Origin: Nitrospira sp. UBA5698
Lineage (GTDB): Bacteria; Nitrospirota; Nitrospiria; Nitrospirales; Nitrospiraceae
Direction of reading: 5' to 3'
DNA length: 6,866 nt
Assembly (NCBI GenBank): GCA_002420115.1
Contig: DIHK01000064.1
Location: 1-6,866, forward strand
The notes beneath the pieces were generated by a model that was given only the letters and a program-made list of their open reading frames with translations, ran no database searches and was not told where the DNA came from. How positions within the stretch are numbered: the first letter of the stretch is position 1; every line of letters starts with the position of its first letter. A program made the position numbers and the translations under genes. This document shows positions 1 through 5,533 of the stretch, piece by piece.

Positions 1-65
1 GTGAGGAGGGTCAGGACGAGGAGCGCAAGGAGTAACGCAATACCGCGGTCATCAGCTCTTGGCAT
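1..65 (-). CDS. gspK: GspK, type II secretion minor (tip) pseudopilin, 5' fragment only
   Basis: Only the first 21 codons are in the window; the gene runs off the low-coordinate edge. The start ATG (65-63) lies inside the end of gspM in another frame, giving a 14-nt overlap. The peptide begins MPRADDRG and continues with a leucine-rich hydrophobic run (IALLLALLVLTLL). This is a short basic leader, a prepilin peptidase site after Gly8, and the start of the N-terminal pilin helix. Position +5 of the mature protein is Leu rather than the Glu found in GspG, H, I and J. GspK is the pseudopilin known to lack Glu5, which is the main reason for this call. GspK caps the pseudopilus tip in complex with GspI and GspJ. 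There is no clear Shine-Dalgarno sequence, so translation is probably coupled to gspM. Another pseudopilin-like protein cannot be excluded from so short a fragment. Confidence 0.75.
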   Translation of the reverse strand, partial: MPRADDRGIALLLALLVLTLL

Positions 66-600
66 AGCTCAAGACCCGAACGGTGGCATCGAGATTGACG
101 GGGTTATCAAACTTTGGGCGAATTTGCACATGACGGACGTGGAGATCGTAGGGGGCCTGATTGATGGCGGCCAGTAAGGCCAATAACTCTGGGAGCTGGA
201 CTCCTTCTAATCGAAGATCGACGGCTGTTTCCTGGTAGCCTTGTGCCAACGTCTGGACGTGTGGCTGCATGCCGGTGATCTGTTCTCGTACTTGTGCAGT
301 CGTCGCCGCCTCTTCGATGAACGTCAAGAGCGAGAAATGACTCTCGGCTTGCGGCATGCGGCTCTCGATCGCACGCAAGCGATCTCGCTTGGCGACATAG
401 GATTGGCTGAGCCCGGCCAATTCAGCAAGGTCTTTCTGTTTCCGCAGGGCCTGGCGCTCGAGGCGATCGAGGTTGTCCAGTAGAGGATCGATGATCAGGA
501 CGAACAACAAGCTAAGCCCAAGGACGATCCCTCCTGCGAGCACGAGCGTCCGCTCGCGCTGCGACATGTGGTGCCAGCGTTCTCTGAAGCCCTGCATCAT
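52..600 (-). CDS. gspM: GspM, type II secretion inner-membrane platform protein (PilO-like)
   Basis: The 182-aa protein is bitopic: a short basic cytoplasmic N-terminus, one membrane helix at about residues 19-37 (LVLAGGIVLGLSLLFVLII), a charged, probably coiled-coil stretch at about 41-80, then a small periplasmic alpha/beta domain to the C-terminus. This is the architecture of GspM/PilO proteins, which pair with GspL through the periplasmic ferredoxin-like domains in the assembly platform. The length is normal for the family. The start ATG overlaps the gspL stop (ATGA type), and a GGAG lies 5 nt upstream of it (609-606) within gspL. A second ATG follows immediately, so the start could be one codon later. 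Assignment rests on architecture and on its place after gspL; the primary sequence of this family is poorly conserved. Confidence 0.88.
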   Translation of the reverse strand: MMQGFRERWHHMSQRERTLVLAGGIVLGLSLLFVLIIDPLLDNLDRLERQALRKQKDLAELAGLSQSYVAKRDRLRAIESRMPQAESHFSLLTFIEEAATTAQVREQITGMQPHVQTLAQGYQETAVDLRLEGVQLPELLALLAAINQAPYDLHVRHVQIRPKFDNPVNLDATVRVLSYAKS

Positions 601-2186
601 GGTTTCTCCACCGTGACGGTGATACGAAAGATGACTTGATTGGGCGCGGCGCCCACGCGGGTTTCCGTGACGGAGACTTCCGTCAGGCGGGGGCTCGCCT
701 CAAAGGCCTGCTTGATTCGCTCCACTGCATCGAATGAGGAGGTTTCCCCCTCCATGAGGATAATTGAGCCATCCACCGTCAGTTCGCGGACCTTGATCAT
801 TGTTCCAGGTGGAAGTTGCTTCACGAATGTTGAGAGCGTGAAGAGGACTTTCCCATCCGTGGCATCAACCAACCCGAGTGCCTTATCAAGGACGCCGATG
901 TGGTACTTTGCTTGATCGACCTCCTCTCCAGGCGAGGTCCCTGTCCCGGTTCCGAAGACCTGCTCGTATTGACTGAGGAGCGCGGTTTTTAATCGTGTGA
1001 CACGCTGATCTTGTAAGAAGTAGTGAACCGAGAAGTCCACGAGTGCCAATACAGCAATGACCAACCCCGCTATGGTCGCCAAGCGGCGATTCTGCTTCAT
1101 GGTGGCCACATCGGGCGACGCGGCATCCGTCACGCTTTTCAGGTCCAGCGCGAGTCCGATGGGGGAAGATTTGAATCGCCATCGGGGGCGGACCATCTTG
1201 GGGTGAATCGCCAATCCGAATGCGATGGAAAAGGCCTTTGGGCTATCGGTTCCAAACCCCTGTCGTGGGCCGACTGCGTAGAGTCCTAATTGTCGAGAGA
1301 GGTGCCCGCCGATCTCCACCATCTTTGCCCCACCTCCGCAGATCCAGCAGTGGGTCAGCCGACTCCGCTCACTTCCTTGATAGGCCTGCAGGGTAATGCG
1401 AAGCTCCTTGACGATCGGCTCCAGCAAGCCGCTCACCTGGTCCACCGCGATGGTTCTCTTGTGGCGTTCGGCATCGGCGAAGCTACACGCATGCCGGACG
1501 GCCAATGCATGTGTGAGGTGATTGCCGCCCCAGAGAATCGTCCGGAGCATCACCGGACGTCCACCTTCTATCAGACAGAGCGTGGTTTTCGAGGCTCCGA
1601 TATCGATAATCGCCAGATCTTGCGGGACGGTCGCTCCTTCTTCTTGAAGGTATTGGGTTACGGAAAACAGCGCCATGGCATCGACATTGATCGCCGATGG
1701 CTCGATATCGGCCTGAGCCAGAAATCGGAGATGCTCGGCCACTTTGTCTCTGGGTGCTGCCGTTACCAGTACTTCGGAGCTCTTACCGTCTCGGAGCGGT
1801 CCTACAGGGGACAGACCGGGAGGTAAGACGAGACTGTCGACCGCCAGATCTTCGAGCGGCATCGGGACGAGGTTTTCAACTTCAAAGGGAACGACTTGCG
1901 CAAGCTTGGCCGCGTCATTGAATGGGAACGAGAGGGTGCGAACGAAGAGGTCTTGACAGGGAATCGCCGTGACCAATCGATCGGTGGCATAGAGTCCGTG
2001 ACGCCACAGGAAGCCTCGAAGAGATTGAACCCGCCGGGCCGGTTCCAGATCCTCCGGACGCGAAAACGGCAGGGGATGTTGAAAGTAATCGACGGTTTCG
2101 CGCCCGCTCAGTCGGCGACGGAACCGGACGGCTTTCAATCCGGTTTGTCCGATATCCAACCCGACACATTCGTTCACAATTGCCAT
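597..2186 (-). CDS. gspL: GspL, type II secretion platform protein with PilM-like actin-fold domain and PilN-like periplasmic domain
   Basis: The 529-aa protein has a cytoplasmic actin-like domain at about residues 1-335, a linker, one membrane helix at about 368-391 (IAGLVIAVLALVDFSVHYF), and a periplasmic domain to the end ending in a ferredoxin-like PilN/GspL fold. The actin-like part carries the expected nucleotide-binding motifs: a phosphate-1 loop near the N-terminus (VGLDIGQTGLKAVRF, residues 8-22), a phosphate-2 loop (AIIDIGASKTTLCLI, 192-206) and a Gly-rich adenosine motif (WICGGGAKM, 281-289). In the T2SS, GspL recruits the ATPase GspE through its cytoplasmic domain and binds GspM in the periplasm. 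Type IV pili use separate PilM and PilN proteins for the same job; here both are fused, as is normal for GspL. The start ATG at 2186 has no good Shine-Dalgarno and follows a 98-nt gap. The gene ends in an ATGA overlap with gspM. Confidence 0.92.
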   Translation of the reverse strand: MAIVNECVGLDIGQTGLKAVRFRRRLSGRETVDYFQHPLPFSRPEDLEPARRVQSLRGFLWRHGLYATDRLVTAIPCQDLFVRTLSFPFNDAAKLAQVVPFEVENLVPMPLEDLAVDSLVLPPGLSPVGPLRDGKSSEVLVTAAPRDKVAEHLRFLAQADIEPSAINVDAMALFSVTQYLQEEGATVPQDLAIIDIGASKTTLCLIEGGRPVMLRTILWGGNHLTHALAVRHACSFADAERHKRTIAVDQVSGLLEPIVKELRITLQAYQGSERSRLTHCWICGGGAKMVEIGGHLSRQLGLYAVGPRQGFGTDSPKAFSIAFGLAIHPKMVRPRWRFKSSPIGLALDLKSVTDAASPDVATMKQNRRLATIAGLVIAVLALVDFSVHYFLQDQRVTRLKTALLSQYEQVFGTGTGTSPGEEVDQAKYHIGVLDKALGLVDATDGKVLFTLSTFVKQLPPGTMIKVRELTVDGSIILMEGETSSFDAVERIKQAFEASPRLTEVSVTETRVGAAPNQVIFRITVTVEKP

Positions 2187-2197
2187 GAATCTACTTT

Positions 2198-2232
2198 CGT
2201 TTCATGTCTCACGTTCCAACTTTCAGGTTTGC
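2198..2232. repeat. Degenerate heptamer repeat related to family A in the gspN-gspL gap
   Basis: On the plus strand the 7-bp units run in register: CGTTTCA, TGTCTCA, CGTTCCA, ACTTTCA, then a poorly matching GGTTTGC. The first unit is identical to the reverse complement of the family A unit in the gspH leader. The 98-nt gap (2187-2284) shows no other recognisable content apart from the inverted repeat listed next. Confidence 0.6.
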
Positions 2233-2257
2233 GGAGCCGTTTGTCTTCAACCTGAAA
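2221..2257. repeat. Inverted repeat in the gspN-gspL gap
   Basis: TTTCAGGTT (2221-2229) and its exact reverse complement AACCTGAAA (2249-2257), separated by 19 nt, could form a 9-bp stem. The stem is AT-leaning and no U-run follows it on either strand, so it does not look like an intrinsic terminator. It may be a by-product of heptamers lying in opposite orientation, since CTCGAAACCTGG follows with the same theme. Confidence 0.5.
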
Positions 2258-2284
2258 CTCGAAACCTGGACGCCCCCGCCTACT

Positions 2285-3169
2285 CTACAACGCGATCCGT
2301 GCCTGTGCCAAGGTTCCCACGATCTTGACGGTGATGGGAGTGCCGGGAGGGAACGACGGGAGGCCAAGGGTTGCCGCCTTTGATGCGAACCCGGGACCAG
2401 GGATCAGCGTCACCGTGAGCGCGAGTTGACTGTTTGGAAGTTGGTGCTGAATGGTGATCTGGCCCTGGCCTTCAAAGGATCCATCTATCCCCTCGCCCTT
2501 CAATTGCGTGACATCGCAGACGAGATTTCGACAGGAAAGCCCGGCTGCGGCTCGGCTGAATGTCAGCGACAGCATTTTACCATTACCCAGCGGAATCTGG
2601 TCGATCTCTAGGTCCGTTGCCTCCGCGACCCAGGTTCCTTCGCCTTTCAGTACGCCGGGGGAAGAGGGGTCGGAATCCACCCGATGGGAAAATTCCCCGG
2701 TAAGGGTCCCCCGTGTGACGTATCGACGGATGATTTTCGACAGCTCTATCTGCTGGAGGTGTCCCTTGATTGTTAATGGACCGGCCAAAGAGAAGGATGC
2801 AGCGGTGAGTGACCCCTTGACGAAGTTTGTGCGAGCGGCCTGTTCGTTCAGTTGGACCACGATGTCGAGACCGAGCGCTCCGGTCATCGCCTGGAAGACC
2901 CCGAGTTTGGCCTGCAGAATCGCCATCTCAATCGGGTCGAAGTTTGATTTTGAGAGCTGTACATTCCGCCATTCCAGACTGAGCGGCAGTCCGACCGTCC
3001 AATCCGCAACGTGGACGTCCAGGCCGGTCGCTCGTTTGACCTCGGCTACGATCCGGTTTTGGAGTACGGTATAGGGGAAGGTGGCGATCAGGCAGAGGGC
3101 AAGGATGCAGATCCCGCCGGCTGTCCATACCAGAATTTCTTTCCATGCATCCGGCCATTTGATAGTCAT
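2285..3169 (-). CDS. gspN: GspN, type II secretion protein N, AsmA-like single-pass membrane protein
   Basis: From the ATG at 3169 the product is 294 aa. This start is preferred over upstream in-frame starts because the ATG overlaps the gspJ stop as ATGA. Residues about 11-33 form a membrane helix (EILVWTAGGICILALCLIATF). The rest is probably periplasmic and beta-rich with repeated amphipathic strands (for example LTIKGHLQQIELSKII and GSFEGQGQITI), as in AsmA-like and GspN proteins. Two cysteines spaced C-x4-C (213 and 218) could form a periplasmic disulphide. GspN is an accessory T2SS component found in only some systems, and its exact role is not settled. Here it sits between gspJ and gspL, where gspK is more usual. 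There is no strong ribosome site, so coupling to gspJ is likely. The family assignment relies on fold style, the N-terminal helix and context. Confidence 0.82.
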   Translation of the reverse strand: MTIKWPDAWKEILVWTAGGICILALCLIATFPYTVLQNRIVAEVKRATGLDVHVADWTVGLPLSLEWRNVQLSKSNFDPIEMAILQAKLGVFQAMTGALGLDIVVQLNEQAARTNFVKGSLTAASFSLAGPLTIKGHLQQIELSKIIRRYVTRGTLTGEFSHRVDSDPSSPGVLKGEGTWVAEATDLEIDQIPLGNGKMLSLTFSRAAAGLSCRNLVCDVTQLKGEGIDGSFEGQGQITIQHQLPNSQLALTVTLIPGPGFASKAATLGLPSFPPGTPITVKIVGTLAQARIAL

Positions 3170-3801
3170 GATGTTCCGATGGTGACCCATTCCCGTACCG
3201 TCCATGGCGCGGCATCGGGGTACTGAAACGTCACTTCCAGTAACAGGGCTTTGGGTAGCTTACTGACGCTTAGCCATTCGTCGAGCCAGACACGGTTCTG
3301 CTCATCGTAGTATCGGATATTGAATGCATGGACGCGGTCGGCCAATTCCATTTGGTCGAGCGACTCGTTGGTATCCGTCAGTGTGTAGAGATTGCTTCGA
3401 ACGAACCGAATCAGTCGATCGCGTTCGCGGGTATATACGACTCGAACGGTATCGCTCTCCTTGGCCGTCGTGGTTACGGTGAGTAACTCTTGGCTCATGG
3501 CGAGGATCGCCAGTGTATCCGCCGGTTGACCGTCTTGGGTCCCGTTCATCCCGACCCACGGGTATGTACTCGACCGCTTGCTGAGTGAAATTTCTTCGGC
3601 CATCAACCGGAGAATTTTTCTCACGGTCTGTTCGCGTGCCGTGTGTTCTCTCCCTGCCTCCACGGTTTGTGTCGTCGTCAGGAGTGACGCAAACACCATG
3701 GCCGCGATCGTACCGAGCAACGTCACGGCGACTAGGACTTCAACGAGGGTGAAGCCTTGTTGCTTGGTTGTCTTATGAGGGGAGACGGCTGGCGAGCACA
3801 T
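3166..3801 (-). CDS. gspJ: GspJ, type II secretion minor pseudopilin
   Basis: The product is 211 aa and begins MCSPAVSPHKTTKQQ, followed by the prepilin peptidase site G16^F17 and the pilin N-terminal helix (FTLVEVLVAVTLLGTIAAM) with Glu at mature position +5. The C-terminal half has the pattern of GspJ proteins, including a stretch on the theme of RYYDEQNRVWLDEW followed by LPKALLLEVTF (about residues 163-192). GspJ is a tip subunit that assembles with GspI and GspK. The frame stays open about 97 codons further upstream inside gspI, but the ATG at 3801 is chosen because a GGAGGT lies 8 nt before it (3815-3810) and the resulting 16-residue leader is typical. The gene overlaps gspI by 29 nt, and its TGA overlaps the gspN ATG. 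Confidence 0.93.
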   Translation of the reverse strand: MCSPAVSPHKTTKQQGFTLVEVLVAVTLLGTIAAMVFASLLTTTQTVEAGREHTAREQTVRKILRLMAEEISLSKRSSTYPWVGMNGTQDGQPADTLAILAMSQELLTVTTTAKESDTVRVVYTRERDRLIRFVRSNLYTLTDTNESLDQMELADRVHAFNIRYYDEQNRVWLDEWLSVSKLPKALLLEVTFQYPDAAPWTVREWVTIGTS

Positions 3802-4210
3802 AGGTGCTGACCTCCAATGATTCTTCTCGATCGCCGCGCGGCCACGATATCTTAATGCGCACCTCTCGAACAAACTCCAGCGGAGTTGGTGTGATGGTGC
3901 GTTTCCACCGATAGCCGATGGCTCGTGGAACGGCTTGGAGTGCCGTTTGAGATCCGAGCGGCAGCGGCGCGAACTCGCCCAAGGTTTCTCCGACGGAATA
4001 CTGGCCGGCAAGTTCGATCTCAAGCAGTTTCTCTTGCGCCAATAAGGTTGCGGCGGTGAGTTCGGTAGCCCGGCTTTGGAGATCAAGATCAAAGTTTCTC
4101 AAACCAAGGAGGACAGGTAAGGCGATGGCCAGCAAGGCGATGGCCAGCAGGACTTCGAGGAGCGTGAATCCATGTTCACTTGTCGCGGGGGAGTGTGTTG
4201 CAGCAATCAT
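3773..4210 (-). CDS. gspI: GspI, type II secretion minor pseudopilin
   Basis: The 145-aa protein has a short leader (MIAATHSPATSEHG), the prepilin peptidase site G14^F15 and a class III signal helix (FTLLEVLLAIALLAIALPVLL) with Glu19 at mature +5. After the helix it has the TAATLLAQEKLLEIE segment (about residues 52-66), matching the conserved A-x-x-LA-x-EK-x-x-E-x-E pattern of GspI. The length is normal. The start ATG overlaps the gspH stop as ATGA and there is only a weak G-rich sequence ahead of it, so translation is probably coupled to gspH. A near-perfect 15-bp direct repeat encodes LLAIA twice in the membrane helix (listed separately). The GspI tip subunit pairs with GspJ and GspK in the pseudopilus. 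Confidence 0.94.
   Translation of the reverse strand: MIAATHSPATSEHGFTLLEVLLAIALLAIALPVLLGLRNFDLDLQSRATELTAATLLAQEKLLEIELAGQYSVGETLGEFAPLPLGSQTALQAVPRAIGYRWKRTITPTPLEFVREVRIKISWPRGDREESLEVSTYVLASRLPS
3810..3815 (-). promoter_or_regulatory. Ribosome binding site of gspJ, inside gspI
   Basis: GGAGGT on the minus strand, 8 nt before the ATG at 3801 and within the final codons of gspI. It selects this start over several upstream in-frame starts and gives GspJ a normal 16-residue leader. Confidence 0.85.
4121..4150. repeat. 15-bp direct tandem repeat in the gspI membrane helix
   Basis: GGCGATGGCCAGCAA (4121-4135) is followed directly by GGCGATGGCCAGCAG (4136-4150), 14 of 15 bases identical. On the coding strand it encodes LLAIA-LLAIA, residues 21-30 of GspI, in the hydrophobic pilin helix. 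Confidence 0.85.
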
Positions 4211-4965
4211 TGCACCCCGCGGGGGGCGAGAGGCCCTCCTTGTGCTGTTCCTCCGGCGCCGGCCTGGGCGCTGGCTTTTAAGAGAATTTTGACCCGGTCA
4301 GGGATCAGGCGGTTTGGTGGTGGGTCAAAGCGTTCGTCACTGACCCGAATGGACCCGGTCAAGGAATCAACGGCCACCCCCAAGAGATTACTTTTATTGT
4401 CGATGAGATACATGGTTACCGGCTCGATTCGTCCATTGGGAAAGAATGTCACTCCCACTCGTCCTGACATACGTTTGTCTTGTCCGATGGAGACCTCGGT
4501 TAAGCGAATAGACTCCGGAAGCAGTCTCGGCAATTTCCACGCAGGATCCAGAGGCAGACGCTCTTCTTTTCCTTCAATCACCATCATCCAGTAGAGTCCC
4601 TGGTCCAAGTCCAGGTAGAGCCTGAGCGGTGTTTGATCGCTGGCTGCCTGCGCTTGAAAGGTCCGAAGCAATCCGACGAGTTTCCTCCCGGTCGAACGGA
4701 GGTCCTCCTCAAAGCTAATCCGAGGTAAGATCACGGCGAGGACTCCGCCAAGCAGAAACAAGGCGATCAGCATTTCCAGGAGCGTGAAGCCGGCGGAAGA
4801 GCGTGAAACGTGACACGTGACACGTGAAACGTGAGGAGGAAGGGGGAATGAAGCATAGGGGCAGTGGTGAGTGGCGAGTGACGAGTGACGGCTGGACTGG
4901 GGATGTGCCATGTCCGAATCGATTAACCATTGACCATTGACCATCGACCATCCCCTGGTGACCAT
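4207..4965 (-). CDS. gspH: GspH, type II secretion minor pseudopilin with a repeat-built long leader
   Basis: From the ATG at 4965 the product is 252 aa. The mature protein begins at F60 after SSAG and has FTLLEMLIALFLLGGVLAVILP with Glu64 at mature +5. A GspH-like beta domain follows (LRTFQAQAASDQTPLRLYLDL at about 100-120 is the conserved post-helix region). The tail is Ala/Gly/Pro-rich (about 231-252). The 59-residue leader is far longer than the 5-15 residues usual for pseudopilins, and most of it is encoded by 7-bp tandem repeats. In-frame starts are ATG 4965 (AAGGA 11 nt upstream, overlapping the end of gspG), ATG 4944 (AGGGGA 6 nt upstream) and ATG 4911 (no clear Shine-Dalgarno). No in-frame start exists between 4911 and the cleavage site, so at least 39 leader residues are expected whichever is used. 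GspH links the GspG shaft to the IJK tip. It ends in an ATGA overlap with gspI. Confidence 0.9.
   Translation of the reverse strand: MVTRGWSMVNGQWLIDSDMAHPQSSRHSSLATHHCPYASFPLPPHVSRVTCHVSRSSAGFTLLEMLIALFLLGGVLAVILPRISFEEDLRSTGRKLVGLLRTFQAQAASDQTPLRLYLDLDQGLYWMMVIEGKEERLPLDPAWKLPRLLPESIRLTEVSIGQDKRMSGRVGVTFFPNGRIEPVTMYLIDNKSNLLGVAVDSLTGSIRVSDERFDPPPNRLIPDRVKILLKASAQAGAGGTAQGGPLAPRGVQ
4801..4835. repeat. Heptamer tandem repeat, family A (ACGTGAM), inside the gspH leader
   Basis: Five consecutive 7-bp units in register on the plus strand: GCGTGAA, ACGTGAC, ACGTGAC, ACGTGAA and ACGTGAG. Read on the coding strand the unit is CGTTTCA or CGTGTCA. It encodes the HVSRVTCHVSR segment directly before the prepilin peptidase site of GspH. 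The unit contains the palindrome CACGTG across unit boundaries. Confidence 0.9.
4860..4894. repeat. Heptamer tandem repeat, family B (RCGAGTG), inside the gspH leader
   Basis: Five 7-bp units in register on the plus strand: GGCAGTG, GTGAGTG, GCGAGTG, ACGAGTG and ACGGCTG. The central three match best and the outer two are degenerate. On the coding strand this encodes the SSRHSSLATHHC part of the leader. Confidence 0.8.
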
Positions 4966-4971
4966 TGACGG
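4923..4971. repeat. Heptamer tandem repeat, family C (TTGACCA), at the gspH start
   Basis: Seven consecutive 7-bp positions in register on the plus strand. Five fit the unit TTGACCA or a one-base variant (TTAACCA, TTGACCA twice, TCGACCA, GTGACCA), one has diverged (TCCCCTG, 4951-4957), and the last is TTGACGG. On the coding strand each unit reads TGGTCAA, and its junction with the next supplies ATGG. Both upstream candidate start codons of gspH (4965 and 4944) are therefore repeat-derived. The array is exactly 63 nt (nine heptamers) from the start of family B, so the two share register. Confidence 0.88.
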
Positions 4972-4972
4972 C

Positions 4973-5527
4973 TTATTCCTTGTCCAGGTTCCAATTGGTG
5001 ATGTCGGCGTTCACGCCTTCACCCCCAACCTCCCCATCGGTGCCGAGCGAGGTCACTTCGTAGTCAAGTTTTTGATCCGCCCGCTGGACCGGGCTGAGAT
5101 ACTTGTAGGGATTGCCCCATGGATCCTCCGGCAGCTTGGGCAGATAGCCGCCTATTTTCCATTTCTTGGGAATGACTCCAACCGACGGCTTTTCAACCAA
5201 CGCCTTGAGGCCCTGTTCCGTAGTGGGGTAGATGCCGTTGTCCAGTTTGTAGAGCTGGAGCGCTCCCTCGATATTGCGGATCTGTACTTTGGCCGCCGTC
5301 CGCTTGGCATCATCGGTCCGTCCCATGATGCGGGGAACGACCAGCGCCGCGAGAATGGCTAAAATGGCCACGACGACCATGATTTCGATGAAGGTGAAGC
5401 CGCGATCATCATAGAGATGACGGCCTGAGGGGTGAGGAGTACAGGGGGAAGGGGGAAGATCGGAGGCGTTCTGCTCCCGTCTCCACGCTATCGTCCGTTG
5501 ATCGGTGGTCTGCGCTCGTTCGCTCAT
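4973..5527 (-). CDS. gspG: GspG, type II secretion major pseudopilin
   Basis: The 184-aa precursor has cleavage site G43^F44 and a classic helix (FTFIEIMVVVAILAILAALVVP) with Glu48 at mature +5, giving a mature protein of 141 aa, normal for GspG. Family hallmarks are clear: NGIYPTTEQGLKALVEKP (about 97-114), the LPEDPWGNPYKYLSP core (about 132-146), and the C-terminal calcium-binding loop SLGTDGEVGGEGVNADITNW (160-179). GspG polymerises into the periplasmic pseudopilus that drives substrates out through the GspD secretin. The 43-residue leader is unusually long, but the start is well supported: AGGGAGG (5540-5534) lies 6 nt before the ATG, and no in-frame start codon was found nearer the cleavage site. 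The Pro-rich part of the leader (DLPPSPCTPHPSG) comes from a purine/pyrimidine-skewed stretch resembling the one in gspH. Confidence 0.97.
   Translation of the reverse strand: MSERAQTTDQRTIAWRREQNASDLPPSPCTPHPSGRHLYDDRGFTFIEIMVVVAILAILAALVVPRIMGRTDDAKRTAAKVQIRNIEGALQLYKLDNGIYPTTEQGLKALVEKPSVGVIPKKWKIGGYLPKLPEDPWGNPYKYLSPVQRADQKLDYEVTSLGTDGEVGGEGVNADITNWNLDKE
5432..5457. repeat. Purine-rich stretch with a GGGGGAA heptamer duplication in the gspG leader
   Basis: The plus strand has GTGAGGAG (5432-5439) followed by GGGGGAA twice (5444-5457). The same two elements, GTGAGGAG and GGAAGGGGGAA, occur in the same order in the gspH leader (4831-4848). In gspG they encode the Pro-rich leader segment LPPSPCTPH. 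Confidence 0.6.
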
Positions 5528-5533
5528 CGAATG

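Noticed and set aside
1..24. GTGAGGAG at the window edge, resembling the leader repeats of gspG and gspH
   Set aside because: It encodes the leucine-rich pilin helix of gspK, which explains the composition, and no second repeat unit is present.
1290..1826. A 178-codon open frame on the plus strand, opposite gspL
   Set aside because: It lies entirely antisense to a well-supported gspL, has no recognisable domain, and its length is explained by codon bias of the opposite strand.
2451..3074. A 207-codon open frame on the plus strand, opposite gspN
   Set aside because: It is fully antisense to gspN, is Ser/Pro/Arg-rich as shadow frames usually are, and has no visible domain or ribosome site.
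3170..3205. A 12-residue longer GspN starting at 3205
   Set aside because: The ATGA overlap with the gspJ stop at 3169 matches the operon's pattern, and the membrane helix then lies at the usual distance from the N-terminus.
3802..4092. A 97-residue N-terminal extension of GspJ
   Set aside because: The upstream frame is open only by chance inside gspI; the GGAGGT before ATG 3801 and the normal 16-residue leader define the real start.
4801..4971. A CRISPR array or phage attachment site
   Set aside because: The units are 7 bp, contiguous and without spacers; no cas, integrase or tRNA sequence is present.
4937..5362. A 141-codon plus-strand open frame opposite gspG
   Set aside because: It is antisense to the strongly conserved gspG and starts inside the heptamer array; nothing supports expression.
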